From the NCBI RefSeq assembly GCF_016802725.1, contig NC_052664.1, positions 13,294,016 through 13,358,015 on the forward strand: 64,000 nucleotides of DNA, written 5' to 3'. Both the position numbers and the translations under genes were made by a program. Below, piece by piece: positions 8,001 to 16,898 of this stretch (position 1 is the stretch's first letter; each line of letters begins with the position of its first letter). This stretch comes from Solenopsis invicta. Lineage: Eukaryota > Arthropoda > Insecta > Hymenoptera > Formicidae. Below the pieces are notes generated by a model. The model saw nothing but the letters and a program-made list of their open reading frames with translations. It did not search any database and had not been told where the DNA came from.

Positions 8001-10299
8001 CCATAGCTCAATCAATTATGAAACTCCACTAACAAAATTTGCACCAGATTTTCATTACGACATTAGTCAACTAAAAAGATTTGGATGCATGGCTTATTGG
8101 TTAATTGTCAGAAAGCCGGAGACGAAATTTTCACCCCGAGCAATCCGTGGTGTTCTGGTCGGATACATGCCGAGCGGATATTTATTCCTAAATCCAGAGA
8201 CAGGGAAATTCTTTGAATCAAGAAATGTACGTTTTAATGAGAAACTCGTGTATGGTGATAAATACAAGAAAGACTCTGTACAAGGCTGGCCAATACCAAA
8301 TGAGAGAACAGACTTGAAAAATTGGATCTTAGAGTTCGGAAAGAAAGAGACGAAAGGAGACGAGAAGAATAATGAAAGAGACAACGAAGACAACTCAAAA
8401 CCGGAGGGAGAACAAAAAAGGAAAAGAGGCCGACCACGTAAACGATCAATAGAAACGGAGGGAGAAGAAACGACTATACAAAAGAAGAAAGATAAAATAC
8501 AGTCAAACACAACACGAGAACCCTATAACACCAGAAGCAGAATGATAAAGGATACAAGTTTTGCTCAATTTGCTCACACAGCAATAGACATAGAAAATTA
8601 TGAAGTACCTTCAATTGAAGATGAATTTGATCGAACGAAAGACTATGCAGAAGACGAACTAATGCACTGTCTCTTCACAAAATTAAACAACGATCCGCAA
8701 ACATATGGAGAGGCTATGAATACGAGCGAGAGAAACGAATGGTCAAAGGCAGTTCAAGAAGAACTTGATTCGATGGACAAAAATGAGGTATGGACACTGG
8801 TTGACAGACCAACTTACGGAAAGGATGAGAAAAGACCCAATATTATTGATTCTAAATGGGTTTTCAAGAAGAAGAGCGACACTGATGGGAAAGAAAAATT
8901 CAAAGCACGACTTGTAATAAGAGGATTCAAGGATACGAATTCCTATGATCTGAAGGAAACATATGCTCCAGTATCAAGACTAACCCTTGTAAGAACGATT
9001 CTAGCAATGATAAATTATTACAATTTGGATGCTTGCCAGTTGGATGTAAAAACAGCCTTTTTAAATGGAACTATCGAAGAAGAAATATTCATGGAAATCC
9101 CAGAAGGTGTGCAAGCTTCCGATCAAGTAAGAAGAACAAAAGTTTGTAAATTGAAAAGAGCGCTATATGGCCTACGTATAAGTCCAAAGAGGTGGAACGA
9201 AAAATTCACAGAAGTTGCAAACTCCGTAGGACTTAAAAACGATGATAATGATCCATGTCTATTCACTTGGAGATTAGGAGATTCCCTTGTGATTCTCATC
9301 ATCTATGTTGACGATATGCTGCTAGCAAGTAATAATAAAAGAAAACTGATTGAAGTAAAGGCTAAACTAATGAAGGCATTTGAAATGACAGATCTGGGCG
9401 AACCAAAGAATTTTCTGAGTCTGAACATTCAAAGAAATCGAGAAATAAAGACAATGTTAATCACGCAAGAAGAGTATATAAATAAAATCTTAAATAAATT
9501 TGGATTTGACGATGAATACCCCAAAATTACCCCCATGGTCACGCGTCAAGTCGCAAATCGAGAACGCAAACAAAGAGAAGAAGATTCGGAGGATGTCAGC
9601 TCCGAGGTAAACTTAACAGAAGATAGTTTTCCTTATCGTGAAGCCGTAGGAAGTCTGCTATATCTTGCCGGTACGACCAGACCCGACATTGCATATGCGG
9701 TAAATATACTGAGTAGACACCAACGAAACCCGACTGAGTTAGAATGGAACATGGTCAAAAGAGTGTTTCAATACTTAAAAGGCACAAAGTCATTGGGACT
9801 AAACTACCTTGGCAGACGAGATGATCTGGTTGCATTTTCGGACGCGAGCTTCGCAGACTGTAAGAACTCAATCTCCACTTGTGGTTATGTGATACGACTG
9901 TTTGGCGATACGATCTCATGGAGAACAACAAAACAAAGCTATGTAGCTCTTTCTACCTGTCAGGCCGAATATGTGGCAATGAGTCAAGTATGTCAGGAGA
10001 CGATCTCAATAGATAAGTCAATCCAAAGAATTTTGAACGATAGTTTTCTTCCAGCTACTTTATATTGTGATAACAGAGCTGCAATCTTTTGTGCCAAAAC
10101 AAGCGGTGGGAACAAACTAAGACACATGACTGAAATACACGAAGACTACGTTAAAGAATGTGTAAAGTGCAAAAGAATAGTAGTCGATTGGGTGCCAACC
10201 AAGGAGCAATGGGCTGACATAATGACAAAGCCACTGAGCTTCGAGACTCATACGAAACTACGTGACAAGATACTGAATTACGACTGTTCCGTTTTCTAA
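5008..10299 (+). CDS. Copia gag-pol polyprotein, 1,763 codons
   Basis: This single frame encodes everything needed for copia replication. Gag occupies about residues 1-530, with a coiled N-terminus, a capsid-like region, zinc knuckle 1 (C329, C332, H337, C342), a second, spaced CX2CX5HX4C knuckle (C352, C355, H361, C366), then a basic RGG/RNG-rich nucleic-acid-binding tail. Protease carries D545-SGA. Integrase has HHCC (H791, H796, C827, C830) and the D857, D923, E959 triad with D-35-E spacing. After a Lys/Glu-rich basic linker comes RT with D1346 (QLDVKTAFLNG) and Y-V-D1435-D1436. RNase H shows D1612, E1654, D1688 and D1713. All catalytic residues are present and there is no frameshift. The ATG at 5008 is the first in this frame after the candidate acceptor at 4984; upstream exons may extend it. 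Confidence 0.95.
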   Translation: MEKSNEERHAALNYDDLTEKYKSLQKLIEKTMAMHKKVREDLEGQSRQKQREVEIQGAIKKPRITSVEILPSGSRFLKDSTNSPSRGNNSNENLANRIKETIKIELLSKDSGTKRDYKLSPKVKFEHFYEFLSSELRTNDLLHVIDATVKPPQNLNEQQREKQRYKVRDILINRLDQTYHSKILQIQDPAEIIEKLREFKRCEVNVTSHTIRQQLYSIKYDRNKETALQFWDKFEEIIRTYENLPDTAPLTEQEKRDAFYAAIANTEPEVQSIEFMTRSQTGRSLTYDALKRFIIQAEANRGQTTNHPSSKPNTITSVAYARLRNEIRCFECDDLGHMKSECPRKGMGLRKCYGCGKFTNHKAAECPNRTTGQKNQRRRGGCRGRQYDNNRSERFDNRLHSNNKRSFKRSHGGKHQYGNRQDNHEQENQNSRNNRYAKRGGYRGGYRNQRGTSKPATTSTPQANLTNDQQSSVNNNQGENIQNNHFDVSLVSQLDKNKIDTDKRQLDMCRTNRVNLTESNSGKTVLETCDILNSNDRQFASFIADSGATEHLANTEEIFQSLNKAGVNIIKCANKNSNADLIAEGKGTIHLFTNSDKRTPFVLNNVICSKSLSSNLLSLRHFVEADWKILLDNKSINIFDPNSNETLISGKYDSPFWLIEFEINKRSEPKVGYTYDTYVTKDKELFTIEGSNELQVISAQDKECKTTEAAEQVTQTDDGSTTVNTLKQTDHVSATIDGMESSLFSNFDTTITDRKITNVDELPTIEILDSDSPFTKTYSDFIKTNKAMLWHARMGHSSLSYLIKLQKIWKTNRDLQNAVFDKSILDCEICALSKLQRLPFQTERRRATRPLQIIHSDVMGKISPLTHPARYQYISVFIDDYSRLALAYPMKSKDQTGHCLERFLKSTRNLLGRNEKVCYLRSDQGTEYMGGHTNEVLKREGIEYQTACPDTPQHNGVSERFNQTIQKKVRAYMLDSKLPLNMWDLALGASIYVYNRTPHSSINYETPLTKFAPDFHYDISQLKRFGCMAYWLIVRKPETKFSPRAIRGVLVGYMPSGYLFLNPETGKFFESRNVRFNEKLVYGDKYKKDSVQGWPIPNERTDLKNWILEFGKKETKGDEKNNERDNEDNSKPEGEQKRKRGRPRKRSIETEGEETTIQKKKDKIQSNTTREPYNTRSRMIKDTSFAQFAHTAIDIENYEVPSIEDEFDRTKDYAEDELMHCLFTKLNNDPQTYGEAMNTSERNEWSKAVQEELDSMDKNEVWTLVDRPTYGKDEKRPNIIDSKWVFKKKSDTDGKEKFKARLVIRGFKDTNSYDLKETYAPVSRLTLVRTILAMINYYNLDACQLDVKTAFLNGTIEEEIFMEIPEGVQASDQVRRTKVCKLKRALYGLRISPKRWNEKFTEVANSVGLKNDDNDPCLFTWRLGDSLVILIIYVDDMLLASNNKRKLIEVKAKLMKAFEMTDLGEPKNFLSLNIQRNREIKTMLITQEEYINKILNKFGFDDEYPKITPMVTRQVANRERKQREEDSEDVSSEVNLTEDSFPYREAVGSLLYLAGTTRPDIAYAVNILSRHQRNPTELEWNMVKRVFQYLKGTKSLGLNYLGRRDDLVAFSDASFADCKNSISTCGYVIRLFGDTISWRTTKQSYVALSTCQAEYVAMSQVCQETISIDKSIQRILNDSFLPATLYCDNRAAIFCAKTSGGNKLRHMTEIHEDYVKECVKCKRIVVDWVPTKEQWADIMTKPLSFETHTKLRDKILNYDCSVF

Positions 10300-10739
10300 A
10301 CTTACAAATTGATCACTTTAATAACTGTTCTCATAATTGTTTTAGCGTAATTGTTTATTTAAATTGTGTAGATTGTCAGCAGACCTTAACATTCCTTTAT
10401 GAGTTGCAGATGTACGTAATAAGTAAATTCGGAATTAATCAACATATAGTCTAAAGGAGTTTGACCGAAGAGTTTCCCAAAGAAATGAATTACATACAAA
10501 ATTTGTAGTGTAAATGTTGAGAAATTTAGTCCATTATAGTTTACTTTCAGATTGTATTCGAGTTAATGATAAAAATTTGTATTGTAACCGAAATAAAATG
10601 ACAGTATAGTAGTCTGTAACAATATTTTATTAGAAAATTAGATAATATAGCGGAACTCTGTTGAGAGTATATGATTGGACGCAAGCGACGACTGTAAACC
10701 ATGATTGAGGAAACAGGAGGGTGCAACCTCGGGAGGGAG
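10300..10739 (+). other. Copia 3' untranslated region
   Basis: The interval is AT-rich and non-coding, between the gag-pol stop and the 3' LTR. Short minus-strand frames here are chance shadows that run into the LTR. It ends in purine-rich sequence. Confidence 0.8.
10731..10739 (+). promoter_or_regulatory. Polypurine tract of copia element
   Basis: GGGAGGGAG directly abuts the 3' LTR start TGTTG. This is the standard position for the primer of plus-strand DNA synthesis. A second purine block, GAGGAAACAGGAGGG, lies about 15 bp upstream. Confidence 0.88.
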
Positions 10740-10964
10740 TGTTGAATTTGAATCTTAGCGCCGAATGCGCTCCCGTTGCGTAATAACTCGGTTGACCCTT
10801 TCCTGAGTTCTGGCGCTTGCATCGCTCACGTTGGGTGACGCAATGATATACATTCATTCCAAAGGAGGAAGGCGTCCGTGTCAGAAGGATAATAAACGAT
10901 CTTAAAAATACAAACTGTGTTGTTATCTGTGTTGTTACCTGTCTTTCGCAAAATAAAGTCAAAA
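10740..10964 (+). repeat. 3' LTR of copia element
   Basis: Base-for-base match by eye to the 5' LTR over 225 bp, including both AATAAA-type signals. Confidence 0.93.
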
Positions 10965-10969
10965 CAATT
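10965..10969. repeat. Right target-site duplication (CAATT)
   Basis: It repeats the CAATT found directly before the 5' LTR and so confirms the element boundaries. Confidence 0.9.
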
Positions 10970-11340
10970 TTATATCTAATGACTTGTACAGCTTCCATTT
11001 TTATTCTTTTTTATTTATTTATTTAATTTTTATTGATTTTCCGTTTATTCTCTTTTTTTAACTATTTAATTTTTATAGTCATCACTTTAATTTCATTCTC
11101 TTATTTATTTATTTATTTGTTAGCAACCAATCTATGTGGTTTCACAAAACTCTTGTCTCGGCACACGCTCTGTGAGGTCGTTCATACTATTATGCTAAGA
11201 CGTTGTAGTAAGATGTACACCGCGGTTTTGCACAATCCCTATCTATTCGGTAACTTGTTTTCATTTCTTATTTTTGTTCTTTATTTGTTTATTGCGATAA
11301 ATTCATATCTTAATTAGTGCAATTGTTGTGTTAAAGACTT
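10970..11340. other. AT-rich flank right of copia
   Basis: Contains simple TTTA-rich repeats and no supportable gene. It continues the pre-insertion sequence from before 2853. Confidence 0.5.
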
Positions 11341-11351
11341 GTAATATCACT

Positions 11352-11382
11352 AAGGAAGACCGTCATTAAAGGTCGAAACATT
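11352..11382 (+). ncRNA. Degenerate hammerhead-like motif, Penelope-type
   Basis: CTAAGGA is followed by a GACC...GGTC stem and then GAAAC. This resembles the CTGANGA, stem II, GAAA core of hammerhead ribozymes, which are known to lie in the terminal repeats of Penelope-like elements. The conserved G of CUGA is A here and one base is extra before the stem, so it is probably inactive. The Penelope-like remnant on the other side of the copia insertion makes the assignment more plausible. Confidence 0.35.
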
Positions 11383-12344
11383 TGCCTGACATTTGGAGTT
11401 ATTGGTTATTTATTTGCACCCGACATCTTGAGCTCACTATTTTCGAATTTAATTTATTTATAAGAGCCTTAACCTTTGTTTTGTTTTGTTTGTCAAAGTT
11501 TTTTGTTTACGATTTCATAAAACATTTTTATAAGTTGCGCAAAAATATTTTCTGCATTGTTGAAACATTTCTGCGTAGAATACCTGCGTAGAAAAGCTGA
11601 TCTCGCTATCATTTTTTCTTTAACCAGAAAAAATTCATAAAGAAGTCATGTTCGAAGAAAGTTGTTTTTACGATTATTTAAAAAATGGAGGGTGATGGAA
11701 GAAATGGATAATGTAGTCGTTTTCAGCGCATCAAAATCCTATAGAAACGTCATTAAAATGGCATTAAATTGGGATTTTTAAAATGATAATAAAAACATAT
11801 TAGTGGATGTATTGTATAAGATTAATGATAAAAAAAAGTATTATATGCCTCACAATAAAAATATTGAAGACTATCGTTTAAATTAAAAAAATTTTTTCTT
11901 TTTTTAACCTTTGCAACTAACAATAAAAAATTTTTGGAGACATGATTTTTTAGGATTTTTTCTGTATTTTTAGATAAAAATATTAATTTTGGTGAGAAAA
12001 ATTTAATAGTATTAAAAAAATTAATTTTTTAGTTTTAAGTAAAAAACTAAATTTTATCCATTTTTAAAAATTTGAAGAAATTCTCAAAAATACGTCAATA
12101 CATGTAGAATATCGCACCATAAAACAAATTTTGGGATTGCAATGGAATCCTTTAGAAAATAAATATTTTTTATAATACAAAATTATAATTTTAGCCAAAA
12201 GCTAGATAATATTAATTTTTATTGGCCAATTATTTAGTACTACAACTAACTAATATATTTTTAACAAATAACTATAAAATAAAAATAGTTGTAAAGTCTT
12301 TGCGTTTTATATTATTTAGACTTATTTATTTTTTTCTATATGTT
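11383..12344. other. AT-rich sequence without recognisable features
   Basis: Only A/T runs and short chance frames are visible. Confidence 0.5.
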
Positions 12345-12345
12345 T

Positions 12346-12735
12346 TTAAAGAAAAGTTTCGTTTCTCATCAAAACTGAATTTTTTTTTTTAATTAATTGA
12401 TCTTCGCTCGTAAGAATAATTGCATGATATTTTAACGTACTCGGAATAGTTTTTGCTAATGCAAATCTTGATTCTAAAAACTTATTTAATTTGTCGTGAT
12501 TTGTTTTTGAACTAAATAAAATTGTTATCTCTTTCACATTATTTTTAGCCCACATGTACAATGTCTCAGCATTGAGGATTACACTTCCTTGCAAACTAGC
12601 TTTCCTTGTTAATCGTTTTAAATTTCTACTAATATCATCTCAGGGACCTTTCCCATGTGCTGTGGCAAAGAAACGCCATTCGGTCGTAATACCAAAAAAA
12701 TCACGCGCATGGTAAAACAAATTCTAATTTAATAA
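12346..12735 (-). pseudogene. Transposon-derived protein fragment, left palindrome arm
   Basis: The minus strand reads TEWRFFATAHGKGP, then a stop codon, then NLKRLTRKASLQGSVILNAE and on through about 80 more residues to a stop at 12346. The motif order W-x-FF-x-T-x-HGK, DGIGG-like, KRL-x-RKASLQ is one I recall from uncharacterised transposon-associated insect proteins; I cannot name the superfamily with confidence. The in-frame stop after HGKGP and the loss of the DGIGG residues mark it as dead. It is arranged head-to-head with a second copy. Confidence 0.5.
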
Positions 12736-12747
12736 TTATAATTTATG

Positions 12748-12948
12748 AATTATAATTTGCTTTACCATACGCAAGATTTGTTTGGTATCATGGCCAAATG
12801 GCACTTCTTTACTACAGCATATGGGAAAAGTCTCTTTGATGGTATTGGTGGAAATTTAAGACGATTAGCAAGGAAAGCCAGTTTCCAAAAAAGTGTAATC
12901 TTTAAAAATTCAGTTTTGATTAGGAACGAGACTTTTGCAAAAAAATAA
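12748..12948 (+). pseudogene. Transposon-derived protein fragment, right palindrome arm
   Basis: An ATG-started 67-codon frame carries AKWHFFTTAYGKS, DGIGGNLRRLARKASFQ and a final SVLIRNETF. It matches the left arm at both ends. It lacks the roughly 190-bp middle part (NAETLY to DQLIKK) that the left arm keeps, so it is an internally deleted inverted copy. It is better conserved than the left arm at the DGIGG motif. Confidence 0.5.
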
Positions 12949-12950
12949 AT

Positions 12951-13781
12951 TTTTAGCGACATAGTTCGAAAATTCATGTATCCGTATACTAAACATTTTG
13001 TATCGACAATAATATAAAAAAAATACAAACTTACAAGTATTGCTTACTACTCTTAAAAATATCCCGTGAACACTAAACGAATATATGAGTAATAAATAAG
13101 GATCTTCGTCCGTCTTGCAAACTCTCTCTCGTTTTTTTTCTTTACCATTCTCTATTTGTGGATAGTCACGTTCTAGTTTATGCTGATGCTACTGGCCGTA
13201 TTACTAGATGTTACAGTGAATCAACCAAGTGCATTCATATACACAAATGTTTACGGCGACATCCTAACATCTCTCGTATTTTTCCCAGCATTAGACGACT
13301 TGTTATTTATTTATTTTTACTGTGACGTATACAATACATTATATCGATTACATACGTATATTTATTATGCGAAAATATTTATAAAAAAATGTTGAAAGGT
13401 AGTATCATCTATTTTCTTTTCATAAAAATAATAATATTCTAAAATAAAAATAAAACAGCACAGAATTCTGTAGAAATTGACGCAATTAAGAAATCTTGAT
13501 CTAAACTTAAAGCAATTATTCTAATGGTCAGTTGCTTTTGTAATTTTTATGCATATTAAAAATCTTTATAAAATTTTACATACAAATGATAAATTAGAAA
13601 TAAATATTGTGTGAAGGTACATTGTGTGAAGAAAAATAAATTGTTTGAACTTGCGCATCAATAACCGCGATATAATTTATTATAAGTTTAATTTAGATTA
13701 AGGTTTTTTAATTGTAAAAATCTTCAGAAATCCGATATGTTTAATAGAAACATACATATATCTAATACACTCTTTAACGTA
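12951..13781. other. AT-rich sequence
   Basis: A 71-codon ATG frame at 13180 has a hydrophobic start (MLMLLAVLLDV) but no further support as a gene. Otherwise nothing is seen. Confidence 0.4.
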
Positions 13782-13908
13782 CTATTAGATCAATAAAGAA
13801 GTCATGTCGTTCTTTCTTTGCGTAAACGAAAGAAATTTTTTCATACAAAGCAAAGACTTTTATTTACATAGAAAACAAAACAACATGACCTTTTTGCCAA
13901 CCTAATAG
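13782..13908. mobile_element. 127-bp mariner-type MITE
   Basis: The left end CTATTAGATC...GTCATGTCGTT and the reverse complement of the right end CTATTAGGTTGGCAAAAAGG...GTCATGTTGTT form terminal inverted repeats. ATTAGGTTGGCA is a classic mariner end. TA dinucleotides flank both sides, exactly on the left and two bases out on the right. There is no coding capacity, so it depends on a transposase from elsewhere. Confidence 0.7.
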
Positions 13909-13929
13909 TGTATCTCTTAGTATGTAGCA

Positions 13930-14430
13930 GCGTAAAATAAAAAGGAACAGTCACAAGAATGATCAGCAAAGCACATGGAGAGTGCGTATATTTGCGTAAG
14001 TACATTTACACCACGCCATTAGCTCAATGCATTGTACGAGGCGATGGTGGCCAGAGATGTGTGCTTACATAGTGGTGGCTAGTAAAGACCACGTACTCGT
14101 AAAATGCGGCGATCGCATGACCGCCATAAAGACTTCCCATCGTTGGTGCGCGCCGGTGGCGGTGGAAACTCCGAGGGATGATAGCGGGGACTGAGAAGTG
14201 TACCCCATGGACCGGTAGTGGTGCGCGATAGCACCAACTACCCACCTTTTACATCCCGCAGCCACACCGCATACGTAAAGGGATCGGTATTTATGGTACT
14301 GCTACATTGATTCGTGTTAAGCCGCCGGTACTTGACCTTCTGCTGCGAAGTATTCATCACTCGCGACCGCGAATGGATTTCCTACGTCGATCGTACAGGA
14401 AACCGTGTAATAGATCCGCTGTGGAACATC
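13930..14430. other. GC-raised island, function unknown
   Basis: GC content is well above both flanks. No frame with codon-like quality or splice structure is convincing. It might be a conserved non-coding or promoter element; that is a guess from composition. Confidence 0.35.
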
Positions 14431-16415
14431 TAAAAATTTTATAGTCGAAGTTGTTCATATATTATGAGATAAAAAGAATCCCGCAAAGTTTAACATTCTA
14501 GTAGATAGGCGTACTAAAAAAATTAATTATATAATAATGAACTTTTTGGCTCTATTTTTATTAAAAAAGGATCTGTTTTTCTTTATACAAAATTATTTAG
14601 ATTGATTACAGAAAACATTATTCTTTTGTTTTTTTTCTTTCTTTAACTTTTAAATAAATATGTGAACAAACACTTAAAAATAAAGATATCAAAATTCATG
14701 TTTAAGATAGTCAAAGAAATACAAAACTAGATTGTTTAACAGCAAAAATAGGACTCATCTTATATCGAATAGAAATTATCTTCGTAGCTAATTAAAATCC
14801 CCTATGGATTAAAGAGTCATTACACACCCTTGACAAAAGTCACCGTAGCAAGAGCAGTATTACTAACAGCTGCAGTGAGACTGTCGGACGGGACACAATG
14901 TCTTCATAATTGGAAGTAAAAGGGTGTCAGAACCGGAAGATGTAACTTTGCCGTAATTAACTGTCCTTGAGAAATCCACCATCGTAAATGGAGACAATTC
15001 GACTCAACCCTCTACTCTAATTAATAGCGATTTGTGGAAATGAATATGATATAGAGTTTTGGTTATAGACCGAATTGCATCGTGTTACATACCTACTCCC
15101 AGCATGGACTTCTGTGTATTAAATCATGGAACTTACAATTGAATTAAGTTTTAATTGCGTCAACCAGTTGGTGAAGTAAACGATTGCTTTTCTATGTGGC
15201 GGTAACGTATACACCATTATACAGCCATTTGTTATTATCTTTTTTTCAAATGGCAAAATTAAATTAAACAAATATTATGTTTGAAAATTTTCCCATAACA
15301 CAAAAGATTTTTTTCCGATTTTTTCTTCTTTATTTCATTATAGAGTCTAGATTAAGTAATACAAAAATACAATGCTGCTTCTGACAATCATGAACGCGTG
15401 CTAATAACCACAAATGTTATGCTGTCCCGTGTCATCAAACGCACACTTATACGCGAATTTTAATTAATTAATTTTTAATTGATTATCTAAGAATTCACAA
15501 AATTGTAGAAGGCTTTTCGGTTTTGTTTAATCCTCTCTAGCAATAAAAGGTAATGTAATTAGGGGAGACTAAGGCTAAATGGCACCAGAGTTTTATTGAT
15601 TATGTGCTTTTTTCTAATATATATTTTGAAAAAAAAAAATAAATACATAATCGCGAAATCATTTTAGAACGTAAATATTTTTTCCTGAATTTCATTAAAA
15701 TCGGAATAATATTACATTTGTAAAAAAAGAAAAACTGATTTAACAGTAGCATAGTAAATTTTTGAGACTCTCAAAATTTTATATTAATATTCTTTAGCGT
15801 TAGTAAATAAAATTAAGTAACAAGTATTGTTAATTAGAGTAAAGCTTCTCGCAAGTGTATGATATTTTGGGATTAAATGCAATTTTTATTCATACAATGA
15901 TTAAAATAGAGCAGATATGTGCGGTCAGGGTCAGTTGGTTACAAATACTTTATGAGAATTTGTCCGTCACAATGATTTCTGACGACATTTCAACGGTGAC
16001 TGTCGTTGATCTCGGATATTCACCTCAAGAAAAGTCCTTAAGTTGATGACATTGAGACAATGTGGACCATTTGCAAAGAACCTGCATTTGCTTCGCGAAG
16101 AAAAAAAGAAGCAGAGAAAGAGAAGCAAAATTTGTTTCTCTACTGCATCAGAGAGACGTAGCGCTGTAATTTATTTTTATGTGGAAAGATAGACAAAACG
16201 TTTCGAAAAAGAGATTCTTTTTTATCAATAATGAACCTAAACATCACCAATTTATAAAAATTAGTAATTATAAAAATGAGAACTCAAATAAGAAAGTATT
16301 TAAGCAAAATCGTGTAAATTTGTTATTCCTTATACTGACAACTTGTCTTATATTTGTCTTCTACAATGTCAAATATAGGTACTTGCAATGCAACATGCAG
16401 GCAATAATGTATACA
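14431..16415. other. AT-rich stretch with one transposon-end-like motif
   Basis: Near 15559-15587 the motif AGGGGAGACTAAGGCTAAAT resembles ends of insect DNA transposons that begin with an AGGGGAGACT-type sequence. I could not find a matching inverted end. A moderately GC-rich patch at 14820-15110 shows nothing recognisable. Confidence 0.35.
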
Positions 16416-16898
16416 AGATAATTAATGATTAAACACTCATATAGAAGTAGAATAAACTAAACTAACATAAATACGATTATAATAAGTCGAAAAGTTCTGT
16501 ACCATTTCGCAATTTTTGCAAAAAACTAATTAATTATTAATTTATAAACAATTCATCCAGCTTATCGCCAAATATAAGTGCGCGGAGAAATACGACCGCC
16601 TAGCGGTTATCGTTGCTAAATGCACGAGAAAATGTTTATAGATATGTTCTATATAGGTCCCAAATTGCTGCAATATAACTTATAAATAACTTTTGTGATC
16701 CTAGCACATTGATCGTTGAGCGGCTTTCGCCACGCGATTAGATTTGACGATGGGTCGAGCAAATTCGGTTATGCTTATAAATTAATAATTTATTACTTTT
16801 TGTAAAAATTGCAAAATAATACTTTTTGTTTTCGACTCAGTTTAGTCTATTCTACCTATGCAAAAGTTTAATCATTAATTATTAAACACCCCGTATAT
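16416..16898. mobile_element. Foldback/MITE element, ~480 bp
   Basis: Inverted arms of roughly 130 bp begin AATTAATGATTAAAC on the left (from 16416) and read AATTAATGATTAAACTTTT from the right end (to 16898). Matching inner blocks include AGTAGAATA, TAAACT, TCGAAAA, TTGCAATTTTT-like runs and TTATTAATTTATAA. The right end has an outer CGGGGTGTTTAATA. The interior is non-coding. Superfamily and target duplication are not clear. Confidence 0.6.

Larger units (their letters stand above)
2858..10964 (+). mobile_element. Full-length Ty1/copia LTR retrotransposon, 8.1 kb
   Basis: The element has two 225-bp LTRs that I read as identical, CAATT target duplications, a copia-type primer binding site directly after the 5' LTR, a purine tract directly before the 3' LTR, and an unbroken gag-pol frame with domains in copia order (Gag, protease, integrase, RT, RNase H). 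Identical LTRs and an intact frame indicate a very recent insertion that may still be able to move. At 8.1 kb it is much longer than the roughly 5-kb Drosophila copia. The excess is a 1.9-kb leader with candidate introns, a long linker between protease and integrase, and a 440-bp 3' region. It inserted close to an older Penelope-like fragment. Confidence 0.96.
12345..12950. repeat. Imperfect palindrome formed by two inverted gene fragments
   Basis: The arms meet at an AT-rich centre near 12738 and share TTTACCATRCGC next to the centre and AAATTCAGTTTTGAT near the outer ends. They have diverged and the right arm has an internal deletion. The structure could arise from inverted duplication of one transposon fragment. 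Confidence 0.65.

Noticed and set aside
6483..8510. Several 65-190 codon minus-strand frames inside gag-pol
   Set aside because: These are shadow frames of a long intact coding region; their content is low-complexity and unlike any protein.
13180..13395. 71-codon frame with a signal-peptide-like start
   Set aside because: Only the hydrophobic start supports it; the rest is Phe/Tyr/Ile-rich as expected for chance translation of AT-rich DNA.
14024..14265. Two overlapping minus-strand frames in the 14-kb GC island
   Set aside because: No domain, no splice context and two equally open frames; composition explains them.
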